Origin: Thraustochytrium sp. TN22
Lineage: Eukaryota; Sar; Bigyra; Thraustochytrida; Thraustochytriidae
NCBI GenBank assembly: GCA_013306675.1
Contig: JABLUY010000017.1
Span: forward strand, 62,001 to 126,000
Length of the DNA: 64,000 nt
Reading direction: 5' to 3'
In this document: positions 39,819 to 49,415 of the stretch, in pieces
Numbering within the stretch: the first letter of the stretch is position 1
Layout: each line of letters opens with the position of its first letter
Notes under the pieces: model-generated
Database searches by the model: none
Told to the model about the DNA's origin: nothing
The model's input: only the letters and a program-made list of their open reading frames with translations
Program-made: the position numbers and the translations under genes

Positions 39819-42800
39819 CTACTTGCGCCGCGGCTCATTGCGAAAGAGCGCGGCCTGTCGCGCTTGCAATTCCCGGATGCGGCTCATGATGGCGTCAAGC
39901 TCCGCGCCCGAGGTCGTCATCGTATCCTCGCCAGCTGGGCCAGCACAAGCAGATTCCAGGCGGTCGTCCCGTCCAACAGACACGCTGCTCTGCACAAAGG
40001 CCTCGAGCACCTTGGTCGCGTCGCTCGGGATCGCTGCTGCCGCCGCCGCCGCTGCTGCCTTCTTGGTGGTGAGCTGGTCGCGCTCAAATGGCATGTGCGC
40101 CGACCCGGGCCCGGACAAGATGCGCGCGGTCTGACGCGCCTTCTCGCGCTCCAGTCGGCCGAGCTTCTTGGCGCGGCCCAGGTGCGGGCTGGCCGCCAGG
40201 CCGTCCCGATTAAAGGCCAGCTTCTCGTAGAGAGCGGTCAGCTGGAGCGGATTGGCTGTGGCCTCGTCATCGAGCCGCACGCGGTGCAGCGCGCCGTTGT
40301 AGCGCAGCGCGCGCGAGAGGATCGACAGGCCGTCCTGCGTGAGCACGTTGCCGCTCAAGTCCAGGCGCTGCAGGCTGGTGTTCCAGATAAGAGACTCCGC
40401 CAGCGCCATGAGCCCTGTGACGTCCTCGCCTCCATCCGTGAGTCGATTTCCCGCCACGTCCAGCTCCTGTAGCGTCTTATTCCCGCGCAGCGCGTCCGCA
40501 AGGCTCTTGAGTCCTCGCGCGCCCAGCCCACAGCCGGCCAGCGAAAGCGAGCGGAGCGTACAGTCCGCGCGTGCGAGCCAGCCCGCCACGATGATGGCGC
40601 CCTCGTCCGCCATGCAGCCGTTCCACGCCATGTCGAGCTCCTCCACCTGGAGCCGCTCCACGCAAGACTCGAGGCGGATGACCGCTGACGCGGTCAGATC
40701 ACCACGCGACAGCCGGAGGCTCTTTGTGGGCGTCTGGAGTAGCGCTGCCGCACGCTCGAGCACCTCCTCGCCCGCATCGTCGCAGGCGGCCATCGGCAGG
40801 AGCGCCTCGGCGGCGGCCCTCGCGAACGAGAGCTCCACCAACCCGTCTTGCACGGCACCCTCGAGCGCCGTCACAAGGTCGCCGACGTGCTCACGCACGA
40901 AGGCGCGGTTGCGCTGCTGTGCGGCCAAGAACAGCACAAGCACCTCGAGCGCCAACGCCGGGATGGCGCGCAAGCGATGGCTCAGGCGCTCCAGGGCCGC
41001 GGCCTGCGCGCTTGCCGGACACGACCACGCATGCGCGGCCACCAGCGCAGCGTTCACTTCGTGCTCGCCGAGCCGTAGAAATCGCTCCACTAGCGCCTGG
41101 TTGTCCTGCGCCGAGGCCGCGCTGAAGATGGCCTCCTCGTTGCTGCTATTCTCAGCGAGGAAGGCCACGCTCGCGTAGCCGGCCTCGTGGCGGAGTGCGG
41201 CGCGCAGGGCACGCGAACGCAGAACCGCCGGGCACGTGTCCACAAGGCCCACGAAGGCGGAGTGATAGGCGCTCCGGGCCACCTTCTCGGCGACGCCATC
41301 GCCCGAGGCCTCGCGCCACAGCACGCAGGCCCCGGCGGCGGCGAGCCACGCGTTACAACCCGCGACGGGCGCCGGCCTGCACGCCCGGGCGAGCTGCTCT
41401 GGCGTCAAAAGGGCTGCTTGGCCGGCGTCGATACGCGCCCCGCGCTCCAGGAGGTTGGCCGCCGCGAGCACAAGCAGCATCGGATGATCTTCGCACAAGA
41501 GGCCGACGAAGACGTCCACAGTGCCCACGTCCATGACCAAAGCGTACACGCGCGGGTCCAGCTCCACGAGGCGCTCCAGCGTCAGCAGCGCAGCCAGCTG
41601 CACGCCAGAGGACACGCTCGAACCACGACACGCCTTGGCGAGGCTCCGCAGCTGTGATTGGATGCCCGGCTCGTCCTTGGCCTGGCGCATGACGGCGTGC
41701 CTGGCAGGGACGCCTGATAGCCAGCATAACTGCGCTGGGCTGTCCATCTCGTCCAGACTGCCGCCGCCGCCCACGGCCTCCAGCAGCTGCAGCATCGTGG
41801 CCGTCTCCAGGTGACCGGTCAGCTTGCTCAGGACGCGCTGAGGGAGAGACTGCGCGAGCACTCGCACGTCGGCCCAAATGGCCATTGACCACGCCTCGGG
41901 CCACGACGCCTTGACTTGCGAAACACTCAAACGCGGCATGGCAGCGCCCGCCCAATCAGCCCCAGCTTGATCTGCAGCGAGGTCAAAGCACCACTTGACT
42001 GTCGGCGCGGACCAGGCGCTCGCAAAGAAATGCTGCAAAATCATCGTCGTCCCCTCGTCTGCCCCATCAGCGCCCGCGCGCCTGGCCGTTGCCAGCGCTA
42101 GGCGATAGACCTGGTAGTGCAGCGCGGAGACCTTTTCACGCTGCGAGGCAGCGGCAAGGATCGCAACCACGCGTGGCAAGATTGTGCCGTCCTCATCGTC
42201 ATGGCACAGCGCGTGATGCAGAATCTCACCCACGTAGTCCGGCAGAGAATGATCCTCGATCGAGTGCAGCAGCAGACGGGACGCCTCGCGGCATACTTCC
42301 TCCTCGGACGCGCCCAACACGAGTATACCCGGTTCGCTCCCGCTCACGGTCCATGTCAGCGCGCTCGGACCCTCTGTCGCAACCCGGACCGGGACCCCGG
42401 TCTTGGTGTGCAGCGAGATGGTGCGTAGCGTCCGCGCCGTAGCATTCTGAATACGCACCACGGTCCCGGACGAAACCTGGCCACCACCCCCGCCCTCGTC
42501 GCCCGACGCATCGCTGTCCTCGCCCGAAGACTCCGAGAGGTCGCCAAATTGGTCCTCGAAGCGCTGCGCGCCGACCGGCGAGGAGCCCCCGCGCTGCCCA
42601 TTCGCCTCGGAAGCGAAGTCTTCCTCAATTCGTAGGAGACGATCAAGGCCGGCGCGAAGCCAGTCCCGGTCTAAGGATCGATGCTGGGCGGCAGGCTTGC
42701 TGCCCGTCGGCACGACCCTCGCGTGCGGCACGGCAATGGCGTAGGTCTCCCGTGTCCGGCCGCTGGCAGCAGTCGCATTAGTGGCCAATTTGCGCTCTTT

Positions 42801-44102
42801 CTCCTCTCCCTCCTTCTCATCCGGCTCAACCCTGGCCAACTCTTCGTCGTCTTCTTCGGCGGATGACGCAGAGCCCGGCGACCTGAGCTGTGGGATGTCG
42901 TCGTCGTCGTTGTCGTCGTCGTCATCGTCATCGTCGTCGTCATCGGCGTCGTTCCCCCCAACTTGGCCAAGCGCGTCGCTGCTGGCCTTGGCCTCAACAG
43001 CGGTCACGACCACGCGCGGGCCCAGAGCGCTGTGCGGGGCCATGAGCGCGCCAGACTGTATTACGAAGGACTGAAGCAGCTTGAGAAAGCCGCCTTTGGC
43101 GAGCCCCTTGAGCAGGCGCGCCAGGCTGCCACCCTTGCTTGCCTCGCGCTGCGCCGCGACAACAAAACTCAACGCAGCTGCGCGGTGCGCTGCCTTCGCT
43201 GCCGGGCCAACCGCGCGTAAGATCCAGGCGTGCAAGAAGGCATCCACGCCAGGCAGCCTGAGAAGGGCCTCCGCCGCCTCGCCCACGTGCTCGAAGGCCA
43301 CTTGCGACACGTGTACCTTGGGGGCAGGCTCTCCGCGTGGTGGTGCCTGCGCCGCCAGCAGGCGACTCACGCACAAAGGCACGGGAGAGTCCTCCTGCAT
43401 GAAGCCTGAGGGCGGCGTGCGGAGCGCACGCAAGATGTGCGCCAGGTCGCGGTCCGTGAGCGCCCACTCAGCGGCGGCACGGTGCAGAATGGATTCGGGC
43501 ACGAGGTCGAGGCCGCGGCCTTGTTGACCAGCGAGGAGCGCACGCACGAGGCGCTCCGCAACAGCCTCTTGAGCCACCGTGGCAAGGGTTGCGCAAAAGC
43601 GCAGACAGGTTGTGCTCGCAGGCGCCTTGGCGCGCAGTACCTGGCAAAGGCGGTCCTCGACCGCGAGCAGTGCGGTCTGGTCGGCGTGGCGCAGCTGTCG
43701 CTCCACGGCTACCCAGTCTGGCGTGGCCTCAGCATACGGCGAGGTCAGCATCAGTGCGACATGCGTGAGAGCGTGTGCATCCGTGCAGGCATCGTCAGTG
43801 AGCCAGGGAAGCAGAATTGCAGCAGCTCTCTGGCAGTACTTGACGCGGAAAGGCCAGCGGCGGCGCTCGCCGATCCTGGCAGCCTCAAAGGGCGCGAGGA
43901 AGCGTGTGAGGCTGCTCGAGGCCGAGCCGCCTTTGACATGCTCACGCAAGCCTTGGAGCAACCCTTGGAACTGCTCGCCGAGCGCGGCGCCGGCCTCGCG
44001 CAGCTCACGCAGCGCTGCCTGCTCCTCGGCGGCGCGCTGCTGCGCCTCCAGCGCCTCCTCGCTCTGATTGCCGCCCACCATGCCCGAGGCCGCGCGGCGC
44101 AA
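39819..44102 (-). CDS. Large helical protein with C-terminal ribonuclease-inhibitor-type LRRs
   Basis: This is a 1427-residue intronless ORF (a second ATG lies 7 codons in). The N-terminal 380 residues are alpha-helical. An acidic low-complexity stretch follows, with an Asp run encoded by a GTC microsatellite (42900-42955), a second acidic spacer (GEDSDASGDEGGGGG) and a beta-rich segment (ISLHTKTGVPVRV). About 500 residues of paired helices then resemble ARM/HEAT scaffolds. Four or so LRRs follow, with LxxLxLxxNxLxxxGxxxL consensus (LRSLSLAGCGLGARGLKSLADAL in part), and the protein ends in a helical tail. No NACHT or other enzymatic domain is visible. It is likely a cytosolic or flagellar scaffold. 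Family not recognised. Confidence 0.7.
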   Translation of the reverse strand: MRRAASGMVGGNQSEEALEAQQRAAEEQAALRELREAGAALGEQFQGLLQGLREHVKGGSASSSLTRFLAPFEAARIGERRRWPFRVKYCQRAAAILLPWLTDDACTDAHALTHVALMLTSPYAEATPDWVAVERQLRHADQTALLAVEDRLCQVLRAKAPASTTCLRFCATLATVAQEAVAERLVRALLAGQQGRGLDLVPESILHRAAAEWALTDRDLAHILRALRTPPSGFMQEDSPVPLCVSRLLAAQAPPRGEPAPKVHVSQVAFEHVGEAAEALLRLPGVDAFLHAWILRAVGPAAKAAHRAAALSFVVAAQREASKGGSLARLLKGLAKGGFLKLLQSFVIQSGALMAPHSALGPRVVVTAVEAKASSDALGQVGGNDADDDDDDDDDDDNDDDDIPQLRSPGSASSAEEDDEELARVEPDEKEGEEKERKLATNATAASGRTRETYAIAVPHARVVPTGSKPAAQHRSLDRDWLRAGLDRLLRIEEDFASEANGQRGGSSPVGAQRFEDQFGDLSESSGEDSDASGDEGGGGGQVSSGTVVRIQNATARTLRTISLHTKTGVPVRVATEGPSALTWTVSGSEPGILVLGASEEEVCREASRLLLHSIEDHSLPDYVGEILHHALCHDDEDGTILPRVVAILAAASQREKVSALHYQVYRLALATARRAGADGADEGTTMILQHFFASAWSAPTVKWCFDLAADQAGADWAGAAMPRLSVSQVKASWPEAWSMAIWADVRVLAQSLPQRVLSKLTGHLETATMLQLLEAVGGGGSLDEMDSPAQLCWLSGVPARHAVMRQAKDEPGIQSQLRSLAKACRGSSVSSGVQLAALLTLERLVELDPRVYALVMDVGTVDVFVGLLCEDHPMLLVLAAANLLERGARIDAGQAALLTPEQLARACRPAPVAGCNAWLAAAGACVLWREASGDGVAEKVARSAYHSAFVGLVDTCPAVLRSRALRAALRHEAGYASVAFLAENSSNEEAIFSAASAQDNQALVERFLRLGEHEVNAALVAAHAWSCPASAQAAALERLSHRLRAIPALALEVLVLFLAAQQRNRAFVREHVGDLVTALEGAVQDGLVELSFARAAAEALLPMAACDDAGEEVLERAAALLQTPTKSLRLSRGDLTASAVIRLESCVERLQVEELDMAWNGCMADEGAIIVAGWLARADCTLRSLSLAGCGLGARGLKSLADALRGNKTLQELDVAGNRLTDGGEDVTGLMALAESLIWNTSLQRLDLSGNVLTQDGLSILSRALRYNGALHRVRLDDEATANPLQLTALYEKLAFNRDGLAASPHLGRAKKLGRLEREKARQTARILSGPGSAHMPFERDQLTTKKAAAAAAAAAIPSDATKVLEAFVQSSVSVGRDDRLESACAGPAGEDTMTTSGAELDAIMSRIRELQARQAALFRNEPRRK

Positions 44103-44298
44103 GCGCGCCGCGGACCAAAGTGCTGATTGGTTTATACCTGCCCTGCCAGTGCTCGCTTCCTTGACAGTGGTCAGCTGAGGCTCGGGTCAACCCAGGCCCA
44201 TAATCATAACGGTCACGATCATGGGAATGCGGGGTGTGTCTTGTCCAGCTAGTGGGAGCGCGTGCAGGTTTGGGCGCAGCCACGGTTCGCTGGCCAGC

Positions 44299-44342
<44 letters not shown>

Positions 44343-44555
44343 TAGCTAGCTAGAGGGTCCTTGGAAGGCAAGAACACTCAAACTTTTTTCTCTTTGTTTT
44401 CTTCTCGACAATCATCGGACGTGCAGCCAGACGTGTTGCTTGCTCTTGAGAGCTTGATCAATATATGGGACGAACTGGTAAGAAAGACGGCTAAATAGCT
44501 AAGTAGCTAGCTGGTGGCGCGGACCGGGCGCGGCCGGGCCGTAGAAAGAATCACC
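44103..44555. other. Intergenic region with GCCA and GCTA microsatellites
   Basis: A (GCCA)n array of about 13 copies at 44292-44341 passes directly into AGCTAGCTAGC. A second GCTA cluster lies at 44490-44516, next to the 3' end of the DapB-like gene. No gene is visible. Confidence 0.6.
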
Positions 44556-45764
44556 TCACTGCATTTCGCCGGCGCGCAGCACGTCGATCATGTTGAAGAG
44601 CTTCTTGTCGGAAGACTCGTCCTCAATGCGCGCGGCCAGATAGTTGACGGCGTCCACAACGCCCTCCGCGTAGGTGCGGCGTCCGCAGACGTTGTGCTTG
44701 AACTCAAAGATGACCGTGCCGTCCGCGCTGGTGAGCGTGTACGTGTGCCAGGCGTGGCCGGCGAGCGCGTCCTCGGGGACGCCAAAGGCAGTCTGCGAGT
44801 CAGCGTCGCGCAGCATCTTGATGTCCTCCACCGGGAAGGGCTCACCGCCGCGCAGCTTGTTCAGGTGCTCCACCATGGCCTTGGCCGTACCGGAGGTGTC
44901 GGCCTTGCCCTTTTGGTGCGACTCGGTGATCTCCAGCTTGTAGCCGCCGAAGGCGCCCGGATAGCTCGAGGCCATGGTCTCCATCATGGCCTGGAACGCC
45001 ACGATCTGCTTGCACATGTTGGGCGCGATCAGCGCGTAGAGGCCGTTGTCCGTGACGCCCTTGATGAGCGCCTCGCGGTCGCCGCCCGTGGTGCCCATGA
45101 CGAAGGGCAGGCCGAGCTTCACGTACAGGTCCGCGTTCGCGTTCACCGCGCTCGGGTGCGTGAAGTCAATCGCGATCACCACCTTGCCCTCGCTGCGGCC
45201 CTCCTCGAGCGCCGCCTTGAGCTCCTTCTCCGCCTCCGCGCCGGGCCCCACGAGCTTCACGCTCACTGCGTTCCACATGCGCGTGCGCTCGCCCGAGTCA
45301 GCCCCTCCGCCGCTCCGCCACGGGCCTTCGCGAGAAACGTACCGACGCCGCCGTCCTCCTTCTCCACATCCACGCTCTCGGGCATGTCCTTGCCGGTAAG
45401 CGCGACCTTGGCCACGTCCACGCCCCGCCGCAGGCACGCCTGGGCAATCTGTGTGTTCGCGAGATCAAGGCGCCTTGCTCCCGTCAGTCCTCCACCCGCA
45501 ACACCCGAGGCAGGCCCGAGGCGAGCAGGATGCGACCGTGGTCATCGTCGTCGAGCTCCTGGTCTTCAAGCCGCACGAGTTGGGCTTGCAACAGCAGCTG
45601 CAGAGCGCCTGTCCTCGCGTCGCCTCGCGTCGCCTCGCGTCGCCTCGCGTCGCCTCGCCTCGCCCCGCCGCGCCTCGCCGCGTACGCACCTCCTTGCCCA
45701 TGTTGCCGGGCAGCCCGTTGACGATGGCCAGCACGGAGGACTTCATCCTCTTGCTCTCCGACAT
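44556..45764 (-). CDS. Dihydrodipicolinate reductase, DapB/CRR1-like, 3 exons
   Basis: Exons are 45764-45690, 45448-45343 and 45265-44556, giving 296 residues. Introns (241 nt, donor GTGCGT; 77 nt, donor GTACGT) both end in CAG and rebuild the family order. First comes the dinucleotide-binding loop NGLPGNMGKE, joined to IAQACLRRG. DFTHPSAV and PFVMGTTGGDRE follow. The catalytic segment ESHQKGKADTSGTAKA has the His and Lys of DapB, and the C-terminus is NVCGRRTYAEGVVDA...YNMIDVL-like. The closest remembered relative is plant CRR1, a DapB homologue of chloroplasts. True DapB reduces dihydrodipicolinate in lysine synthesis. The frame is open upstream of this ATG to about 45890, and a basic leader exon may exist, so an organellar targeting extension is possible. 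Confidence 0.85.
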
Positions 45765-46049
45765 GCTGCTGGCAAAGTCTGGCTCGAGCGCGGCCGCGAC
45801 CTCGTTCTGCGCGACCTTCTCGCGATCGATGGATCGATGTTTGCCGCCGCCGCAGATACCGGGGGTCGCGCTGCAACTCTCGGCGGCCCGGCCTAGTTTG
45901 AGGCGGGGACTTTAGCCCGTCGGCTAAACTTTACCTGCGTCAGAGGGTGCAGGGTGCCCCCCGGGCGGCGGCGGCGCAGCAGACCTCCAAGCGCGCCAAG
46001 GCCGCCGGCGACTCCGTCTCTGGCGCGCGGCGCGGCGCGGCGCGGCAGC
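45765..46049. promoter_or_regulatory. Divergent promoter of the DapB-like gene and EMC5
   Basis: The spacer is 285 bp if the DapB-like start at 45764 is right. Minus-strand sequence from 45890 to 45765 stays open in frame with the gene. An Arg-rich frame starting in the CATG at 46049-46052 ends at a GTAAAG donor. If spliced on, the two genes' start codons would overlap. Confidence 0.35.
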
Positions 46050-46688
46050 ATGGCGGGCGCGGCGAGCGCGGTGGTCTGGGCCGGCGTGCTGCTGGTCTTC
46101 CACGCGGCCTTCTCCGCGGTGCACTGTACGTGGCGACGGCGGCGCGGATGGGGGAGGGAGGATGACCTGGCCCTGCTCTTCTCGCGGCTAGGCCACCTGG
46201 CGCGCGGCGGGCGACCGCCCGGCCGCGCGGCTGCGCGAGGCGGGGCGGGGCGGGCGCGGCGCGGCGCGGCGAGGCGAGGCGAGGCGAGAGAGGATGACTG
46301 ACGGGGAGTGGTCCCAGACAAGGACCTGGCCACGCTGGCCGGCATCGAGCTCGCGCCGGAGGACGTCGTCCCGCTTGACGTCAAGGTGGAGACCATTCTG
46401 GGCGTCGTGCTGGCGACCTTTGGCGCCATGCTCAACGCGGATAAGATGCTGCCGTTTGACGGCTCGCTCGCATTCAATAAGGTGTAAGTGCCAAACCTGC
46501 GAGAGGGTAGGTGCCGCGCGAAGAGGAGCGAGGAGCACGGCGCGACATGGGGTGTGAGGAGCCTCCGCTGACGAAACGTATTCGACCGCTCGCTTGTCAA
46601 CAACAGCCGCTGGGAGGCCTGGTGGGAGTCGCCGAACTTTCGCATCTACAACCACCGTGCCAAGGCTCTGCAGGCCCGACTCAAGTAG
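46050..46688 (+). CDS. EMC5: ER membrane protein complex subunit 5 (MMGT family), 3 exons
   Basis: Exons are 46050-46125, 46318-46483 and 46607-46688, giving 107 residues, normal for EMC5. Introns are 192 nt (donor GTACGT) and 123 nt (donor GTAAGT, acceptor CAACAACAG). Helix 1 (VVWAGVLLVFHAAFSAVHY) retains the family AHAAFSA-like core. ETILGVVLATFGAML forms helix 2, and the C-terminus WESPNFRIYNHRAKAL matches the FxxFNHRG-type end of EMC5/MMGT1. The EMC inserts tail-anchored and multipass proteins into the ER membrane. Intron 1 carries GGCGA pentamer repeats. The last exon is only 82 nt and would be missed without splicing. Confidence 0.87.
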
Positions 46689-46968
46689 GCCTGACAGCGA
46701 CGCGCCAATCGCGTCGTCTGTCTGTCAAAGCGCCAAATGGCAACGCGCCCGCCCGCGCGCGCGCGCGTGCCCGTGCCCGTGAGCGGGCACACGAGCGGGA
46801 CCTCGTACCCTCACGCACGAACGCACACGCCGCGTCTTGCTTGGCGCATTAGCACCCTCCTGTCTGCTCCTCGGCCACGGGGAGAAACGTATAAACGATA
46901 CCACACCTGCGCTGCTACCTGCTACTATTGGTACTACGACAACGTTTGCAGCCTTGTGCACACCGCAT
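46689..46968. other. Convergent spacer between EMC5 and MED22
   Basis: This 280-bp stretch has a GCGC-rich tract near 46750-46785 and then AT-richer sequence. It should contain both 3' ends. No gene is visible. Confidence 0.4.
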
Positions 46969-47590
46969 CTACCTGTGGAGGGAAGCAAAGTAGTGCGCCT
47001 CGAGCAACTTGAGCGAGCGCGCGACGTCATCCTCGAGCGCAGCAACCTTGACGTCCACCGTGGCGCAGTCCTGGTCAAACTTGGCATTCTGCTCGTCCAC
47101 CAGGCGGTTCAGACCCTCCAGGTTGGACGTGAGCACGGACAACTTGAGTTCCGTGATCATCTTGAGCAGACCCTGCGCCTCGCTAACCTGCGACGGCCCC
47201 GTGGGCATGATGTTCCAGCGTCAGTCAGTCTCGAGCACGCCGCTTGGGCGCATCAGGTAAACGTACCACAGTGGCCGCGTTGGCCGTGAGCTGCAGACGC
47301 TCCCTCTCCGCGGACTCGCGGCCCTGCACCTGTGTGTTGTGTGAGCGCGAAGCGAACGTCAGCGACCAAGCTCGAGCGCGGGTCGTGCGGCGCGGTGGAT
47401 CTTGGTGGGCTCGGTCGCCACCGAGCTGGCGCCGCCGCCGCCGCTGCTGGCGCCGCCGCCGGCCCCCGCCGGGCGAGCCGCGTACCTTGGTGCTGGCGAG
47501 GATGCGCATGTAGCTGTCCATGATGGTCTCGAGCGAGTCGCGCAGCTTCTGCGCGAACGTCTGGTGCGGCGAGTAGCCGCCGTCCGCCAT
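46969..47590 (-). CDS. MED22: Mediator subunit 22, 3 exons
   Basis: Exons are 47590-47486, 47329-47267 and 47187-46969, giving 128 residues. Introns (156 nt, donor GTACGC; 79 nt, donor GTACGT) end in ACACAG and CGCAG and are all phase 0. The reading matches MED22/Surf5. It has an N-terminal helix (FAQKLRDSLETIMDSYMRIL), a second helix around QGRESAERERLQLTANAATVV, a SEAQGLLKMITELK segment and a long C-terminal helix (LNRLVDEQNAKFDQD to LLEAHYFASL). MED22 is an essential head-module subunit that partners MED11 and contacts MED17. Each exon alone is too short to be recognised by length. Its ATG shares a CATG with an unused plus-strand ATG of the neighbouring TLDc frame. Confidence 0.87.
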
Positions 47591-47789
47591 GGTGGCCGCG
47601 CCGCGAGCCGCAAACGCCGTTCCGGGTTTGCCGCCGCCGCCACGGCCGCCCGCGCGCGCGCGCCAGGGCCCGCGAGGAGACGGGCTCGCGCCTGGCCTTG
47701 CGGCCGGCCGCCGGCCCGCCCCGCGCGCTGGAGCTCGCGAGCGGGCGAGAGAGGCGAGGCGAGGCGGGGCGAGGCCGCGCGGCGTGACG
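47591..47789. promoter_or_regulatory. Divergent promoter of MED22 and the TLDc gene
   Basis: The spacer is 199 bp, very G+C-rich, and ends in GAGGC/GAGGCGG pentamers (47753-47777) just before the TLDc ATG at 47790. Confidence 0.4.
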
Positions 47790-49415
47790 ATGGCGGCCAT
47801 GGACGCCGGGCGCCGATATCGTCCCCGGCGGCGGCGCGTCGCAGCAGCGCTCGCGCTCGTGGCGGCGCTCGCGGCGGCCAACGGCGCCGCGGCGGCCGGC
47901 GAGAGCGACGCGCAGTGGCGCTCGCTGCGCGCCTGGGCCCCGCGCGCCCTGGACGAGGTCGCAGCCACGGCCGACCACGACCTGGACCGTGCGTACGAGC
48001 ACGAACACGAACACGAGGCCGAGGCCGAGGATGAGGATGAGGACGAGCACGAGCACGAGCACAAGGACGAGCACGAGGGGAAGGACGAGAGCGGCGCCGT
48101 TAGCCGAGATGGGCTTGGGAACGGAGACGCGCACGGGATTCACGGGGACGACTACGGCCACCCGGACGACGCCATCGGCGTCATCTCCGCCAAGCACGCG
48201 TATGACTCCGTCTCGCATGAGGATCTTCATGAGATCTCCGTTGCGGACGCGGCGGCCAAGGCAGCGGCGGACGATGCGTCCGCCGCGTCCGCCGCGACGC
48301 CTGGCAGCGGCACTGAGGACGCCCGTGAGGGCACGGCAACGCGCACGGTCGGAGGCGGCGAGGCGGCCGCGGGCACAAGCTCGGCGGAGCTGCCTCAACT
48401 GCTGGCACGGCACGGTGGACTCGGCGACGAAGACGAGTACCTGTGGCTTCCAGACACGCCCGGGCCGTTCCTGGTTGGCTTCGTCCTGGCCCTTGGCGTA
48501 GGCGCCCTGGCGTACCGGCGCAGCCAGCGCGTGCGAACGGCCGTCTCCTTCACAAGTGCGTGGCTCGCGCGACGCTTCCACAGCTGCGCACCGCGCGTGG
48601 CGGCCTGGGTGCGCGCGCGGCTGCCAGACCAGGGCAAGCGCTCCGGGGCGCGCGCCAAGCCGTACTCCTTGTTGCCGCGCGCCAAGTTTAGCGACCTGCA
48701 CGAGCACGTCAGCGCGCTGGCGTCCAGCGTGTCCAAGACGGCCAAGGACGCCGCCGAGGAGCGTTCCGGCGCAGCCGGCAAGCTCACTGAGCTCAAATCG
48801 CTAGCGCAAACCGGCAAGTACCGGCCGCGCCGTCGCGGGGTGCCGGCCACCTTTCGCTCGGTGGTCAGCGCGGACTCTATGGACGCCTTGGTGGATGCCC
48901 TGCCAGAGCGCCTTGGCATCATGGACTGGACGCTCCTGTACTCCAGCGAGCTGCACGGCTACAATCTGGCTACCGCTTACCAGCGAGCCCAAGGCAAGGG
49001 CCCCTTTGTGATCGTGGTCATGGACCTGAACCGCTTCGTCTTCGGGGCGTTCTCCGCCGAGCCGCTGCAGTGTGGCGGTCGCCAGTACTACGGCAACGGC
49101 GAGACCTTCATCTTTCAGCTCGAGCCGAGCTTTCGGCGCCACGGCTGGAGTGGCGGCAACTCGCAGTTCGTGCTGTCAACGAATGAGATGCTTGCCTTTG
49201 GTGGCGGGGGGCACTTTGCGCTCTGGCTCGACGCCATGTTTGACCAGGGTTCCAGCGAACCCGGCTCCACGACCTTTGAGACCTACGAGCGCCTCTCGAG
49301 CCAGCCGCGCTTCAAGTGTTGTGCCGTTGAGATCTGGGGCTTTGTCTCGCCCATGCTGGGCTCCCCGTCCAAGAGGTCGCGCAAGGTGCCCTTTCCGGCC
49401 TTTGGCATGCGCTGA
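47790..49415 (+). CDS. Membrane-anchored TLDc-domain protein
   Basis: The start at 47790 (541 residues) is chosen because it opens a clean signal peptide (basic stretch, then VAAALALVAALAAANGAAAA). The longer frame from 47589 is Arg/Pro shadow. An acidic, His-rich luminal segment (EHEHEHEAEAEDEDEDEHE) follows, then one membrane helix near 225-243 (FLVGFVLALGVGALAY) and a cytosolic basic linker. The TLDc domain (about 348-515) includes WTLLYSSELHGYN, VIVVMDLNRFVFGAF, GNGETFIFQL and SQFVLSTNEMLAFGGGGHFALWLD. TLDc proteins (OXR1, NCOA7, TLDC2) bind the V-ATPase and modulate it and oxidative stress tolerance. A transmembrane TLDc with an acidic luminal arm is unusual. Intronless. Confidence 0.85.
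   Translation: MAAMDAGRRYRPRRRRVAAALALVAALAAANGAAAAGESDAQWRSLRAWAPRALDEVAATADHDLDRAYEHEHEHEAEAEDEDEDEHEHEHKDEHEGKDESGAVSRDGLGNGDAHGIHGDDYGHPDDAIGVISAKHAYDSVSHEDLHEISVADAAAKAAADDASAASAATPGSGTEDAREGTATRTVGGGEAAAGTSSAELPQLLARHGGLGDEDEYLWLPDTPGPFLVGFVLALGVGALAYRRSQRVRTAVSFTSAWLARRFHSCAPRVAAWVRARLPDQGKRSGARAKPYSLLPRAKFSDLHEHVSALASSVSKTAKDAAEERSGAAGKLTELKSLAQTGKYRPRRRGVPATFRSVVSADSMDALVDALPERLGIMDWTLLYSSELHGYNLATAYQRAQGKGPFVIVVMDLNRFVFGAFSAEPLQCGGRQYYGNGETFIFQLEPSFRRHGWSGGNSQFVLSTNEMLAFGGGGHFALWLDAMFDQGSSEPGSTTFETYERLSSQPRFKCCAVEIWGFVSPMLGSPSKRSRKVPFPAFGMR

Noticed and set aside
47589-47789. Longer N-terminus for the TLDc protein from ATG 47589
   Set aside because: The added 67 codons are Arg/Pro/Ala low-complexity and would hide a good signal peptide. 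The region is better read as the divergent promoter with MED22.
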